Shown here: positions 1 to 11,500 of the stretch, in pieces
Numbering within the stretch: the first letter of the stretch is position 1
How the letters are laid out: the number at the start of each line of letters is the position of its first letter
Source: Prionace glauca
Taxonomy: Eukaryota > Chordata > Chondrichthyes > Carcharhiniformes > Carcharhinidae
Direction of reading: 5' to 3'
DNA length: 64,000 bases
Assembly (NCBI GenBank): GCA_037974335.1
Contig: CM075760.1
Span: forward strand, 28,906,402 to 28,970,401
The notes under the pieces: generated by a model
What the model was told of the DNA's origin: nothing
Database searches by the model: none
What the model saw: only the letters and a program-made list of their open reading frames with translations
Translations under genes and position numbers: made by a program

Positions 1-673
1 ACTGAGATACACAGAGAGATAGACTGAGATACACAGAGAGACAGAGAGAGAGAGACTGAGATACACAGAGAAAGAGACTGAGATACAGAGATAGACTGAG
101 ATACAGAGAGAGACTGAGATACAGAGAGAGAGAGAGACTGAGATACAGAGAGAGAGAGAGACTGAGATACAGAGAGAGAGAGACTGAGATACAGAGAGAG
201 AGACTGAGATACAGAGAGAGAGAGACTGAGATACAGAGAGAGAGACTGAGATAGAGAGAAAGCGGGACTGAGATACGAGAGACTGAGATACAGAGAGAGA
301 CTGAGATAGAGAGAAAGAGAGACTGAGATACAGCGAAAGACTGAGATAGAGAGAAAGACTGAGATACAGAGAGAGACTGAGATAGAGAGAGAGAGATAGA
401 CTGAGATACACAGAGAGAGAGACTGAAATACAGGGAGAGAGACTGAGATACAGAGAGAGAGAGACTGAGATAGAGAGATAGACTGAAATAGAGAGATAGA
501 CTGAGATACAGAGATAGACAGATACAGAGAGAGAGAGAGACTGAGATAGAGAGATAGACTGAAATACAGAGAGAGAGAGACTGAAATAGAGAGATAGACT
601 GAGATACAGAGAGAGATAGACTGAGATACACAGAGAGATAGACTGAGATACAGAGAGAGACAGAGAGAGAGAG
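1..673. repeat. GA-rich minisatellite, left part
   Basis: Degenerate tandem repeat with a core of GACTGAGATACAGAGAGAGA (about 20-24 bp, with variants GATAGAGAGATA and ATACACAGAG). It continues on the other side of the CR1 insertion at 674-3203, so this is one array split in two. No gene seen in it. Confidence 0.95.
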
Positions 674-3203
674 TGCATGCGCTGCTGCTGTAGTCGCAGC
701 AAGGTGGTTTTATCGGCTCCGGGTTTCCAGGGAAACGGCTTATTCTGGAGGGTAAAGGAGGCGGCGGCGGGATGGGGAGGCTTCATAAGCACCCAGTGGA
801 GACAGGAAACCCCGAATAATAAGTGCTCGGTGTCGCGTTCGTACCATTCGGGGTCGCGACCTCAGATGCCTGAGTTGGAGGCCCCGAGTTAACGGTCGCC
901 ATCTTTACGGGGGCGATGGGTAGCAGTGCGCATGCGCAGTTCTCCCTGCCAGCAGGAGGAGAGAATGTTGTGAATTTCTATCCTGGACTGACAGTGATGG
1001 ACTTTGGAAACTCCTTTTACAGGGAGATAGAGGGGAGGATTTATACACAGAAAACAGGAGCAGTGGAGGATCTTTAAGGAGATCTTTCTTGGTGCTCAGC
1101 AGAAATTTATTCCGATGGTTAAAAAGGACAGTAGGAGGAGAGGTAATAAGCCGTGGATAACGAAGGAGGTGAAGGAAAGTGTTAAATTAAAAGCGGAGGA
1201 TTTTAGAGTAGCTAAGAGCAGTGGGCAAGAAGAGGATTGGGAAAGGTTTAAATGTCAACAAAGATTGACAAAGAAATTGATAAAGATGGGTAGGAGAAGC
1301 TATGAGGCTGGGCTAGCACTTAATATAAAAAAGGATAGCAAGAGTTTTTATAAATATATAAAAAGGAAGAGGCTGGCTAGGGTAAACGTTGGTCCTTTAG
1401 AGGATGAGAAAGGGGAGCTAGTGGTAGGGGATAGGGATATGGCTAAGGTCTTGAATAACTTCTTTGTTTCTGTCTTCACGGAGGAGGACGTGAATAATTT
1501 GCCGGGTGTTAGCGATGGAAAGGTGGTAGGAATGGAGGGTCTTAATGACATTACTGTTACTAGAGAGGTGGTGCTCGACAGACTGGAGGGGCTGATTGTG
1601 GACAAGTCCCCAGGACCGGATGGAATACATCCGAGGGTTCTGAAAGAAATGGCGGAGGTGATAGTGGATGCCTTGGTGGTTATTTTCCAGACGTCGCTGG
1701 ATTCCGGGGAAGTGCCGGAAGATTGGAAAACGGCTAATGTTACGCCGTTGTTTAAGAAGGGTGCCAGGCAAAAGGCGGGGAATTATAGGCCGGTTAGTTT
1801 AACGTCTGTGGTAGGTAAAATGTTAGAAACCATCATTAAGGAGGAAATAGCGAGGCATCTTGAGGGGAATTGCTTGATAGGGCGGACGCAACACGGTTTC
1901 ATTAAAGGGAAGTCATGTCTGACAAATTTACTGGAGTTCTATGAGGATGTGTCTAGGGCAGTGGATGGAGGAGAGCCGGTGGATGTGGTCTTTCTGGATT
2001 TTCAGAAGGCGTTTGACAAGGTACCTCACAAGAGGTTATTGCAGAAGGTCAGGGGACATGGAGTTGGGGGTAGGGTGTTAGCGTGGATAGAGGATTGGTT
2101 GTCAAATAGGAGGCAGAGAGTGGGGGTCAATGGATGCTATTCAGATTGGCGGTTGGTGACTAGTGGGGTGCCCCAGGGGTCGGTGCTGGGGCCTCAGCTA
2201 TTTACCATTTATATAGATGATCTGGAGGAGGGAACCGAGTGCAGGGTGTCGAAATTTGCTGATGACATCAAGATTGGGGGAAAGGCAAATTGTGCGGAGG
2301 GTGTGGAGAGTCTGCAGAAGGATCTAGATAGGCTGGGCGAATGGGCCAGGAAATGGCAAATGGAATTTAATGTTGGCAAGTGTGAGGTGGTCCACTTTGG
2401 TAGGAGGAATGGTAGGAAGGACTATTACTTACGGGGCGAAAAACTGCAGCAGGCGACGGTGCAGAGGGACCTCGGGGTCCTTGTGCATGAGTCGCAAAAA
2501 CCCAGCTTGCAGGTGCAGCAGGTGGTCAGGAAGGCGAATGGGATGCTGGCCTTCATAGCGAGGGGGATTGAATATAAAAGTAGGGAGGTCTTGCTGCAGC
2601 TGTATAGGGCATTGGTGAGGCCGCAGCTGGAGTACTGTGTGCAGTTTTGGGCGCCGCACCTGCGCAAGGATATTTTGGCCCTGGAGGGAGTGCAGAGGAG
2701 GTTTACTCGGCTGATACCGGAGTTGAGGGGATTGAGCTATGAGGAGTGGCTGAATAAACTAGGCTTGTACTCGTTAGAGTTTAGAAGAATGAGGGGAGAT
2801 CTCATTGAGACGTATAAGATGATGAATGGGATGGATAGGATAGAGGTGGAGAGACTCTTCCCGCTCAAAAAAGACAGTAGGACTAGGGGGCACAGCCTCA
2901 AGATAAAGGGGGGGCGGTTTAGAACAGAGTTGAGGAGGAACTTCTTCACTCAAAGGGTGGTGAATCTCTGGAATTCTCTGCCCGTTGAAATGGTGGAGGC
3001 TGCCTCGCTAAATATTTTTAAGAAACGGGTTGATGGGTTTTTGATAAGAGAAGGGATTAAGGGTTATGGGGAGAGGACGGGAAGGTGGAGCTGAGTCACG
3101 ACAGATCAGCCATGATCTTATTGAATGGCGGGGCAGGCTCGAAGGGCCAGATGGCCTACTCCTGCTCCTATTTCTTATGTTCTTATGTTCTTATGTTCTT
3201 ATG
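674..3203 (+). mobile_element. CR1-type LINE (subfamily CR1-A), copy 1, inserted in the satellite
   Basis: Non-LTR retrotransposon copy. It has a GC-rich 5' segment (674-1030), a long reverse-transcriptase ORF (1115-3094), a short 3' UTR and four tail copies of the 8-mer TTCTTATG (3172-3203), after which the satellite resumes at once. The 8-bp 3' tail and the protein are typical of CR1. The endonuclease domain expected before the reverse transcriptase is absent. The frame stays open upstream of the first Met to about 1031 and is then closed by a stop. This is the longest and best kept of eleven CR1-A pieces in the window. Confidence 0.93.
1115..3094 (+). CDS. CR1 LINE ORF2 fragment: reverse transcriptase and C-terminal region (659 aa)
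   Basis: Encodes the reverse transcriptase that copies LINE RNA at the target site. Landmarks in order: SPGPDGIHPRVL near residue 165, NYRPVSLTSV near 228, [14 protein letters not shown] near 268, FLDFQKAFDKVPH near 293, [12 protein letters not shown] near 351, and the catalytic FADD at 381-384. The C-terminal part carries [11 protein letters not shown] and the [17 protein letters not shown] block conserved in CR1. A full CR1 ORF2 is about 900-1000 aa, so the N-terminal endonuclease is missing and the copy is non-autonomous. The stop lies just before the short 3' UTR. The protein ends normally and the frame is uninterrupted, which suggests a young insertion. Start choice is nominal, since the true ORF began further upstream. 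Confidence 0.92.
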   Translation: MVKKDSRRRGNKPWITKEVKESVKLKAEDFRVAKSSGQEEDWERFKCQQRLTKKLIKMGRRSYEAGLALNIKKDSKSFYKYIKRKRLARVNVGPLEDEKGELVVGDRDMAKVLNNFFVSVFTEEDVNNLPGVSDGKVVGMEGLNDITVTREVVLDRLEGLIVDKSPGPDGIHPRVLKEMAEVIVDALVVIFQTSLDSGEVPEDWKTANVTPLFKKGARQKAGNYRPVSLTSVVGKMLETIIKEEIARHLEGNCLIGRTQHGFIKGKSCLTNLLEFYEDVSRAVDGGEPVDVVFLDFQKAFDKVPHKRLLQKVRGHGVGGRVLAWIEDWLSNRRQRVGVNGCYSDWRLVTSGVPQGSVLGPQLFTIYIDDLEEGTECRVSKFADDIKIGGKANCAEGVESLQKDLDRLGEWARKWQMEFNVGKCEVVHFGRRNGRKDYYLRGEKLQQATVQRDLGVLVHESQKPSLQVQQVVRKANGMLAFIARGIEYKSREVLLQLYRALVRPQLEYCVQFWAPHLRKDILALEGVQRRFTRLIPELRGLSYEEWLNKLGLYSLEFRRMRGDLIETYKMMNGMDRIEVERLFPLKKDSRTRGHSLKIKGGRFRTELRRNFFTQRVVNLWNSLPVEMVEAASLNIFKKRVDGFLIREGIKGYGERTGRWS

Positions 3204-5440
3204 AGAGAGACTGAGATACACAGAGAAAGAGACTGAGATACAGAGATAGACTGAGATACAGAGAGAGACTGAGATACAGAGAGAGAGAGAGACTGAGATA
3301 GAGAGATAGACTGAGATACAGAGAGAGAGAGACTGAGATAGAGAGATAGACTGAGATACAGAGAGAGAGAGACTGAGATACACAGAGAGAGAGACTGAGA
3401 TAGAGAGATCGACTGAGATACACAGAGAGATAGACTGAGATACAGAGAGAGAGACTGAGATACACAGAGAGAGACTGAGGTAGAGAGAGAGAGACTGAGA
3501 TAGAGAGATAGACTGAGATACAGAGAGAGAGAGACTGAGATACAGAGAGAGAGAGACTGAGATACAGAGAGAGAGAGAGACTGAGATACAGAGAGAGAGA
3601 GAGACTGAGATACAGAGAGAGAGTGACTGAGATACAGAGAGAGAGAGACTGAGATAGAGAGATAGACTGAAATAGAGAGATAGACTGAGATACAGAGATA
3701 GACAGATACAGAGAGAGAGAGAGACTGAGATAGAGAGATAGACTGAGATAGAGAGATAGACTGAAATACAGAGAGAGAGAGACTGAAATAGAGAGATAGA
3801 CTGAGATACACAGAGAGATAGACTGAGATACACAGAGAGATAGACTGAGATACACAGAGAGACAGAGAGAGAGAGAGACTGAGATACACAGAGAAAGAGA
3901 CTGAGATACAGAGATAGACTGAGATACAGAGAGAGACTGAGATACAGAGAGAGAGAGAGACTGAGATAGAGAGATAGACTGAGATACAGAGAGAGAGAGA
4001 CTGAGATAGAGAGATAGACTGAGATACAGAGAGAGAGAGACTGAGATACACAGAGAGAGAGACTGAGATAGAGAGATCGACTGAGATACACAGAGAGATA
4101 GACTGAGATACAGAGAGAGAGACTGAGATACACAGAGAGAGACTGAGGTAGAGAGAGAGAGACTGAGATAGAGAGATAGACTGAGATACAGAGAGAGAGA
4201 GACTGAGATACAGAGAGAGAGAGACTGAGATACAGAGAGAGAGAGAGACTGAGATACAGAGAGAGAGAGAGACTGAGATACAGAGAGAGAGTGACTGAGA
4301 TACAGAGAGAGAGAGACTGAGATACAGAGAGAGAGACTGAGATAGAGAGAAAGCGGGACTAAGATACAGAGAGAGACTGAGATAGAGAGAGAGAGATAGA
4401 CTGAGATACACAGAGAGAGAGACTGAAATACAGAGAGAGAGACTGAGATACAGAGAGAGAGAGACTGAGGTAGAGAGATAGACTGAGATACAGAGAGAGA
4501 GAGAGATTGAGATACAGAGATAGGCTGAGATACAGAGATAGACAGATACAGAGATAGAGAGAGACTGAGATAGAGAGATAGACTGAGATAGAGAGATAGA
4601 CTGAAATACAGAGAGAGAGACTGAGATACACAGAGAGACTGAGATAGAGAGATAGACTGAGATACAGAGAGAGAGACTGAGATACAGTGAGAGAGACTGA
4701 GATACAGTGAGAGAGACTGAGATAGAGAGGTGGACTGAGATACACAGAGATAGAGTCTGAAATAGATAGACTGAGATACAGAGGGAGAGAGTCTGAAATA
4801 GATAAACTGAGATACACAGAGAGAAGTCTGAGATATACAGAGAGATAGACTGAGATAGAGAGAGAGACTGAGATACACAGAGAGAGAGATTGAGATACAC
4901 AGAGAGAGAGGTAGACTGAAAATTACAAAGAGAGATAGACTGAGATAAACGGAGAGAGATAGACTGAAAATTACAAATATAGATATATATTTGGAGAGAG
5001 AGAGAGAGGCAGAGGTTCAGAGGGAGATACTTAGAGATAGAGAGGCTGAGACTGAGATAGAGACCCACATATACAGAGATAGAGATATGCTCAGATAGAT
5101 AGAGAGAGACTGAGATATAGTCAGACAGATATAGATAGAGATACTGGGATAGGGAGAAAGAGACTGTGATTCAGAGAGAGATACATAGAAATACACAGAG
5201 TGATATAGGTATACTCAACAATAGATACATATATAAAGACGGAGATACTCAGATAGATACTTGGCTAGAGATAGATAGAGAGAGAAAAATACTTAAATAG
5301 AGAGATACCCAGGTAAAGAGATACTTAGATAGAGGCAGAGAGAGATACTTAGAGAGATAGAAGAAAGATATAGATACTGAGATAGAAAGATAAAAATAGA
5401 GAGGGCCACAGCGAGAGAGGGGGAGAGACAGAGAAATTAA
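3204..5440. repeat. GA-rich minisatellite, right part, with a higher-order duplication
   Basis: Same array as 1-673. A block beginning near 3209 is repeated almost unchanged from about 3886, giving a higher-order period of about 677 bp. From about 4900 the repeat decays into irregular GATAGAGATA/GAGATACTTAG sequence that runs to near the REC8 start codon. The long Ser/Leu open frames on the complementary strand are products of the repeat and not genes. Confidence 0.93.
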
Positions 5441-5536
5441 GAGACAGAGTGTGGGAGGGAGAGAATAAATAGAGAAAGAAAGGGACAGAGACAAAGATAG
5501 TTCAGAGTGTGTGAGAGGACTGACTGACACTGCAAC
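5441..5536 (+). other. Presumed REC8 5' flank / 5' UTR
   Basis: About 100 bp of A/G-rich sequence between the decaying satellite and the REC8 ATG. I see no TATA box, CpG cluster or upstream splice acceptor that clearly defines a promoter or a 5' UTR exon. The context before the ATG is CTGCAAC. Confidence 0.45.
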
Positions 5537-5592
5537 ATGTTCTATTTCCCAGATGTGTTACAGAGGAGTACTGGCAAATTTAGCACAATCTG
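5537..5592 (+). CDS. rec8: REC8 exon 1 (start codon)
   Basis: 56 nt encoding [18 protein letters not shown] plus two bases of the Trp codon. The donor is TG/GTGAGAGG. The ATG was chosen because REC8/RAD21 proteins begin Met-Phe-Tyr, and the following residues match the REC8 consensus. Confidence 0.93.
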
Positions 5593-8500
5593 GTGAGAGG
5601 GGGTATGTGTGTGGTTGTTTCTTGGGGAGGGAGTGGAATGCATGGCCGGGAGTGGGTGGGGTGGGGGCAGGGTGTACACAGCTAGAATGTGTTTGGTTTA
5701 ATTTATTATTGTCACACGTATTGGGATACAGTGAAAAGTATTGTTTCTTGCGTGCTACACAGACAGAGCATACCATTCATAGAATACATGGTGGTGGGGG
5801 GGAGAATGAAGCAAAAGGATGCAGAATGTAGCATTATAGTCACAGCTAGGGCGCAGAGAAAGATCAGAAAGAGAGCATTATTTTAAAGTTTAAAAGAATC
5901 ATGTCGGGTTTTAAGTTTAACTTTATTTATTAGTGCCACAAGACGGCTTACATTAATACTGCAGTGAAGTTACTGTGAAAATCCCTTAGTCGCCACATTC
6001 TGGCACCTGTTTGGGTACATTGGGAGCGGCATGGTGGCACAGTGGTTAGCTTTGCTGCCTCACAGCGCCAGGGACCTGGGTTCGATTCTTGGCTTGGGCC
6101 ACAGTCTGTGAGGATTCTGCATGTTTTTCTCTCCTCCTCCCCCCCACCCAGTGTCTGCGTGGGTTTCCTCCAGGTGCGCCAGTTTTCTCCCACAGTCCGA
6201 AAGAAGTGCTGTTTAGGCGGATTGACCGTGCTAAATCCTCCCTCGGTATAGCCAAACAGGTGCCAGAATGTGGCAATGAGGGGATTTCCACAGTAATCTC
6301 ACTAGAGTGTTAATGTAAACCGACTGGTGACACTAATAAATAGACTTTAAGTTTGAGGGACAATTTAGCATGACCAATCCACCTAACCTGCACATCTTTG
6401 GACACTAAGGGGCATTTTAGCATGGCCAATCCACCTAACCTGCACATCTCTGGACACTAAGGGGCAATTTAGCATGGCCAATCCACCTAACCTGCACATC
6501 TTTGGACACTAAGGGGCAATTTAGCATGGCCAATCCACCTAACCTGCACATTTTTGGACACTAAGGGGCAATTTAGCATGGCCAATCCACCTAACCTGCA
6601 CATATTTGGACACTAAGGGGCAATTTAGCATGGGCAGAGTCCACATCGACAATGACCCGAGGCTGGGAATCGAACCCGGGGTCCCTGGCACTGTGAGGCA
6701 GCGGTGCTAACCATTGTGCTGCCCTGTGCTCTACAAAGAAGAATATTAACACCACCCCGCTGACGGGAGCACAAGCTACATTCTTCTGTCCGTGGACCTG
6801 AAAAACCGGTCCAATACACACTCCCACCTGCCTCCCTCCCCTGAATGTGATTTCATGCCGACTGGACAGTTAATGGAGCAACCAGCATGAACCGGGCGGT
6901 GGGTGACAAAGGCTCAGTGCTTCCCTGGGGGTGGACGGGGCGGTGGGGGGGTTGGGGGGGGAGGACTGGAAGTGGGTGAACGTTGCGTAAAGGGAGGGTA
7001 GGGCTGGTGATTCTAACATGCAGCCTTGGCGTGGGTGGGGTGGGGTGGGGGGGGGGGGGGGGGTGGTGGTGGTGTGGGGGGGGGGGGGGTGGCGGTGGTG
7101 GGTGGGTGGAGACATCTGCTGTGGAGCGGTGTCAGTGGCCAAAATTCCTTGTTTATCGGGTACTCTGATTTCCTCCCACAGTCCGAAAGACATGCGGGTT
7201 AGGGTGCACCGTCCGTGCTAAATCCTCCCTCAGAGTGTAAAGTTTATTTATTAGTGTCAAAAGTAGGCTTACATTTCAACATGTCAGCAACGACTCTCGC
7301 CAACTTTTACAGATGCACCATGGAAAGCATTTTTTTCTGTTTGTATCACAGCTTGGTCTGGGCTCCTGCACTTGCCCAAGAGCGCAGGAAACTACAGAAG
7401 GTCGTGAATGTTGCCCAGTCCATCAGGCAAAACAACCTCCCATCCATTGACTCTGTCTACACTTCCTGCTGCCTCGGCAAAGGAGGGAACCGAGTGCAGG
7501 GTGTCGAAATTTGCTGATGACACCAAGATTGGGGGAAAGGCAAATTGTGCGGAGGGTGTGGAGAGTCTGCAGAAGGATCTAGATAGGCTGGGCGAATGGG
7601 CCAGGAAATGGCAAATGGAATTTAATGTGGCAAGTGTGAGATGGTCCATTTTGGAAGGAGGAATGGTAGGAAGGACTATTACTTACGGGGCGAAAAACTG
7701 CAGCAGGCGACGGTGCAGAGGGACCTCGGGGTCCTTGTGCATGAGTCGCAAAAACCCAGCTTGCAGGTGCAGCAGGTGGTCAGGAAGGCGAATGGGATGC
7801 TGGCCTTCATAGCGAGGGGGATTGAATATAAAAGTAGGGAGGTCTTGCTACAGCTGTATAGGGCATTGGTGAGGCCGCAGCTGGAGTACTGTGTGCAGTT
7901 TTGGGCGCCGCACCTGCGCAAGGATATTTTGGCCCTGGAGGGAGTGCAGAGGAGGTTTACTCGGCTGATACCGGAGTTGAGGGGATTGAGCTATGAGGAG
8001 AGAAGAATAAACTAGGCTTGTACTCGTTAGAGTTTAGAAGAATGAGGGGAGATCTCATTGAGACGTATAAGATGATGAATGGGATGGATAGGATAGAGGT
8101 GGAGAGACTCTTCCCGCTCAAAAAGACAGTAGGACTAGGGGCACAGCCTCAAGATAAAGGGGGGGCGGTTCAGAACAGAGTTGAGGAGGAACTTCTTCAC
8201 TCAAGGGATGGTGAATCTCTGGAATTCTCTGCCCGTTGAAGTGGTGGAGGCTACCTCGCTAAATATTTTTAAGAAACGGGTTGATGGGTTTTTGATAAGA
8301 GAAGGGATTAAGGTTTATGGGGAGAGGGCGGGAAGGTGGAACTGAGTCACGACAGATCAGCCATGATCTTATTGAATGGCGGGGCAGGCTCGAAGGGCCA
8401 GATGGCCTACTCCTGCTCCTATTTCTTATGTTCTTATGTTCTTACACCCTGGACATTCTCTCTTCCACCTTCTTCCATCGAGAGAAAGATACAAAAGTCT

Positions 8501-11500
8501 GACATCACGTATCAACTGACTCAAGAACAGCTTCTTCCCTGCTGCTGTCAGACTTTTGAATGGACTTACTTTGCATTAAGTTGTCCTTTCTCTACACCTT
8601 AGCTATGACCGTAACACTAAATTCTGCACTCTCTTGTTTCCTTCTCCATGAACGGTATGCTTTGTCTGTATAGCATGTCAGAAACAACACTTTTCACTGT
8701 ATCCCAATATATGTGACAATAATAAATCAAATCAAATCAAAGCACCGAAACAGCATGTCTTTCGGTGCACCTGGAGGAAACTCACACTGACACGGGAAGA
8801 ACGTGCAGACTCCCCACAGGCAGCGACCCAAGTCAGGACTGTGAGGCAGCAGTGCTAACCAGTGTGCCACCCCTGGCGCTGAGTGTGTGGAATTCTTTCC
8901 TGCAGAGGGCTGTGGGTCATTAGGTATGTTCGAGGCTGAGACAGGGAATCGGGGGTTACGGGGATAAAGCGGGATAGTGGGCATTGTGGATTGTCACATC
9001 GGATCAATCTTCGAATGGGCGGAGCAGACTCGATGGGCCGAACGGCTCCTGTGTCTTGTGGTCTTATCGATTAATTCTCACCCCTCCTCTCTCTCTCTCT
9101 CCATCTGCTAGGTTGGTAGCAACCAGGGCCAGGAAGGTGACCAAGCGAGACTACCTGAGGGTTAACGTGGTGAGAACCTGGTGAGTAAGTTTACCTCTAT
9201 GGGGATGGAGGGTTGGGGCGTAGCCTGGACTGTGCCCAGGTTCAGCACTCCCAATCGCCAGCATTTGGGGAACGCCTCACCGTCCGGTAGGGGGGCAGTC
9301 TTCTATTGGGTGAGAAATCTAACCCTGTCCACCCACCCTCTCTCTCTATCATAGAATTAGAATCCCGACAGTGCAGAAGGAGGCCTTTTGGCCCATTGAG
9401 CCTGCACCGACAGCAATCTCACCCCAGGCCCTATCCCCATAACCCCAGGTATTTATCCTGCTAATCCCCTTAACATTCAGGGACAATTTAGCACGGTCAA
9501 TCCACCCAACCTGTCCATCTTTGGACACTACGGGGCAATTTAGCATGGCCAATCCACCTAACCTACACATCTTTGGATACTAAGGACTAACTTAGCATGG
9601 CCAATCCATCCAACCTGCACATTCTTGGATACTAAGGAGCAGTTTAGCATGGCCAATCCACTTAACCTATACATCTTTGGACACTAAGGGGCAATTTACT
9701 GTGCTAAATTCTCCCTTTGTGCACCTGAACAGGCACCAGAGTGAGGCAACTAGAGGATTTTCATGGTAACTTCATTGCAGTGTTAATGTAATCCAGATGT
9801 TTTTCTTCCTCTCTCTCTCTCAGTATTACAGTGCTAATGACACACAGTGAGCACGTGACCACTCTTTCTCTTTCAGTGAAGACATCATTAAGTACATCCT
9901 GGTCCAGGTCCGCCCACTCTACCCAGGCACACGACGGCCGCGATTCTCCCTCTACCTTTCGGCACAGCTGGAGATTGGAGTGGTGCGGGTGTATCACAGA
10001 CAATGCAACTACCTGATCGGTGAGTGTCAGCCGGGCTCGTCCGATGGAGGGGGGTGGGGGAGTGGGGGGAGACTGCAGTGCCCTCAGAGACACTGAGAGT
10101 GACGTCAGAGGACTCTGGGTCTGTACTCGATGGACGAGGGTGGAGGAGATCACAGGATACTGAAAGACCCGGATGGAGTGGACGTGTTGAAGAAGTTTCC
10201 ATTACAGTTTATTTATGACGGGGAGAAGGTGCAAACACCACACAGACAGTGACCCGAGCCGGGAATTGAACTGGCGCTGTGAGGCAGCAGTGCGAACTGC
10301 TGTGCCACCCGTTAGTCAGAGAGACTGGGATCTGAGGGTGCAGCCTCAGAGTAAAGGGTCGACCCTTTAGAACTGAGATGAGGATGAATTTCTTCAGCCG
10401 GAGGGTGGTGAATCTGTGGAACTCATTGCCACAGAGGAGGCCCAGGTCACTGAGTGTATTTAAGACAGAGTTAGATCGGTTCTGGATCGGTAAGGGGATC
10501 AAAGGTTACGGGGAGAAGCTGGAGAATGGGATGATATACTTATTGCCATGATCCAATTGCAGTGCAGACTTGATGGGCCGAATGGCCTAATTCGCGCCTA
10601 TGTTTTGATTTTGACTGGATCCATTACTGTCACATGTATTACTATACACTGAAAAGTATTGTTAGAATGTAAGAAATAGGAGCAGGAGTAGGCCATCTAG
10701 CCCCTCGAGCCTGCCCGCCATTCAATAAGATCATGGCTGATCTGTCGTGACTCAGTTCCACCTTCCTGCCCTCTCCCCATAACCCCTTAATCCCTTCTCT
10801 TATCAAAAACCTATCAACCCGTTTCTTAAAAATATTTAGCGAGGCAGCCTCCACCACTTCAACGGGCAGAGAATTCCAGAGATTCACCACTCTTTGAGTG
10901 AAGAAGTTCCTCCTCAACTCTGTTCTAAACCGCCTCCCCCTTTATCTTGAGGCTGTGCCCCCTAGTCCTACTGTCTTTTTTGAGCGGGAAGAGTCTCTCC
11001 ACCTCTATCCTATCCATCCCATTCATCATCTTATACGTCTCAATGAGATCTCCCCTCATTCTTCTAAACTCTAACGAGTACAAGCCTAGTTTATTCAGCC
11101 TCTCCTCATAGCTCAATCCCCTCAACTCCAGTATCAGCCTAGTAAACCTCGTCTGCACTCCCTCCAGGCCAAAATATCCTTGCGCAGGTGCGGCGCCCAA
11201 AACTGCACACAGTACTCCAGCTGCGGCCTCACCAATGCCCTATACAGCCGCAGCAAGACCTCCCTACTTTTATATTCAATCCCCCTCGCTATGAAGGCCA
11301 GCATCCCATTCGCCTTCCTGACCACCTGCTGCACCTGCAAGCTGGGATTTTGCGACTCATGCACAAGGACCCCCAGGTCCGTCTGCACCGTCGCTTGCTG
11401 CAGTTTTTCGCCACGTAAGTAATAGTCCTTCCTAACATTCCTCCTACCAAAGTGGACCACCTCACACTTGCCAACATTAAATTCCATTTGCCATTTCCTG

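Noticed and set aside
3183-5068. Very long Ser/Leu/Tyr-rich open frames (up to 625 aa) on the - strand
   Set aside because: They are translations of the GA minisatellite, open in several frames at once, with no gene-like composition.
6028-6110. Possible tRNA gene (A and B boxes)
   Set aside because: The boxes belong to a SINE head; no cloverleaf closes and the SINE body follows directly.
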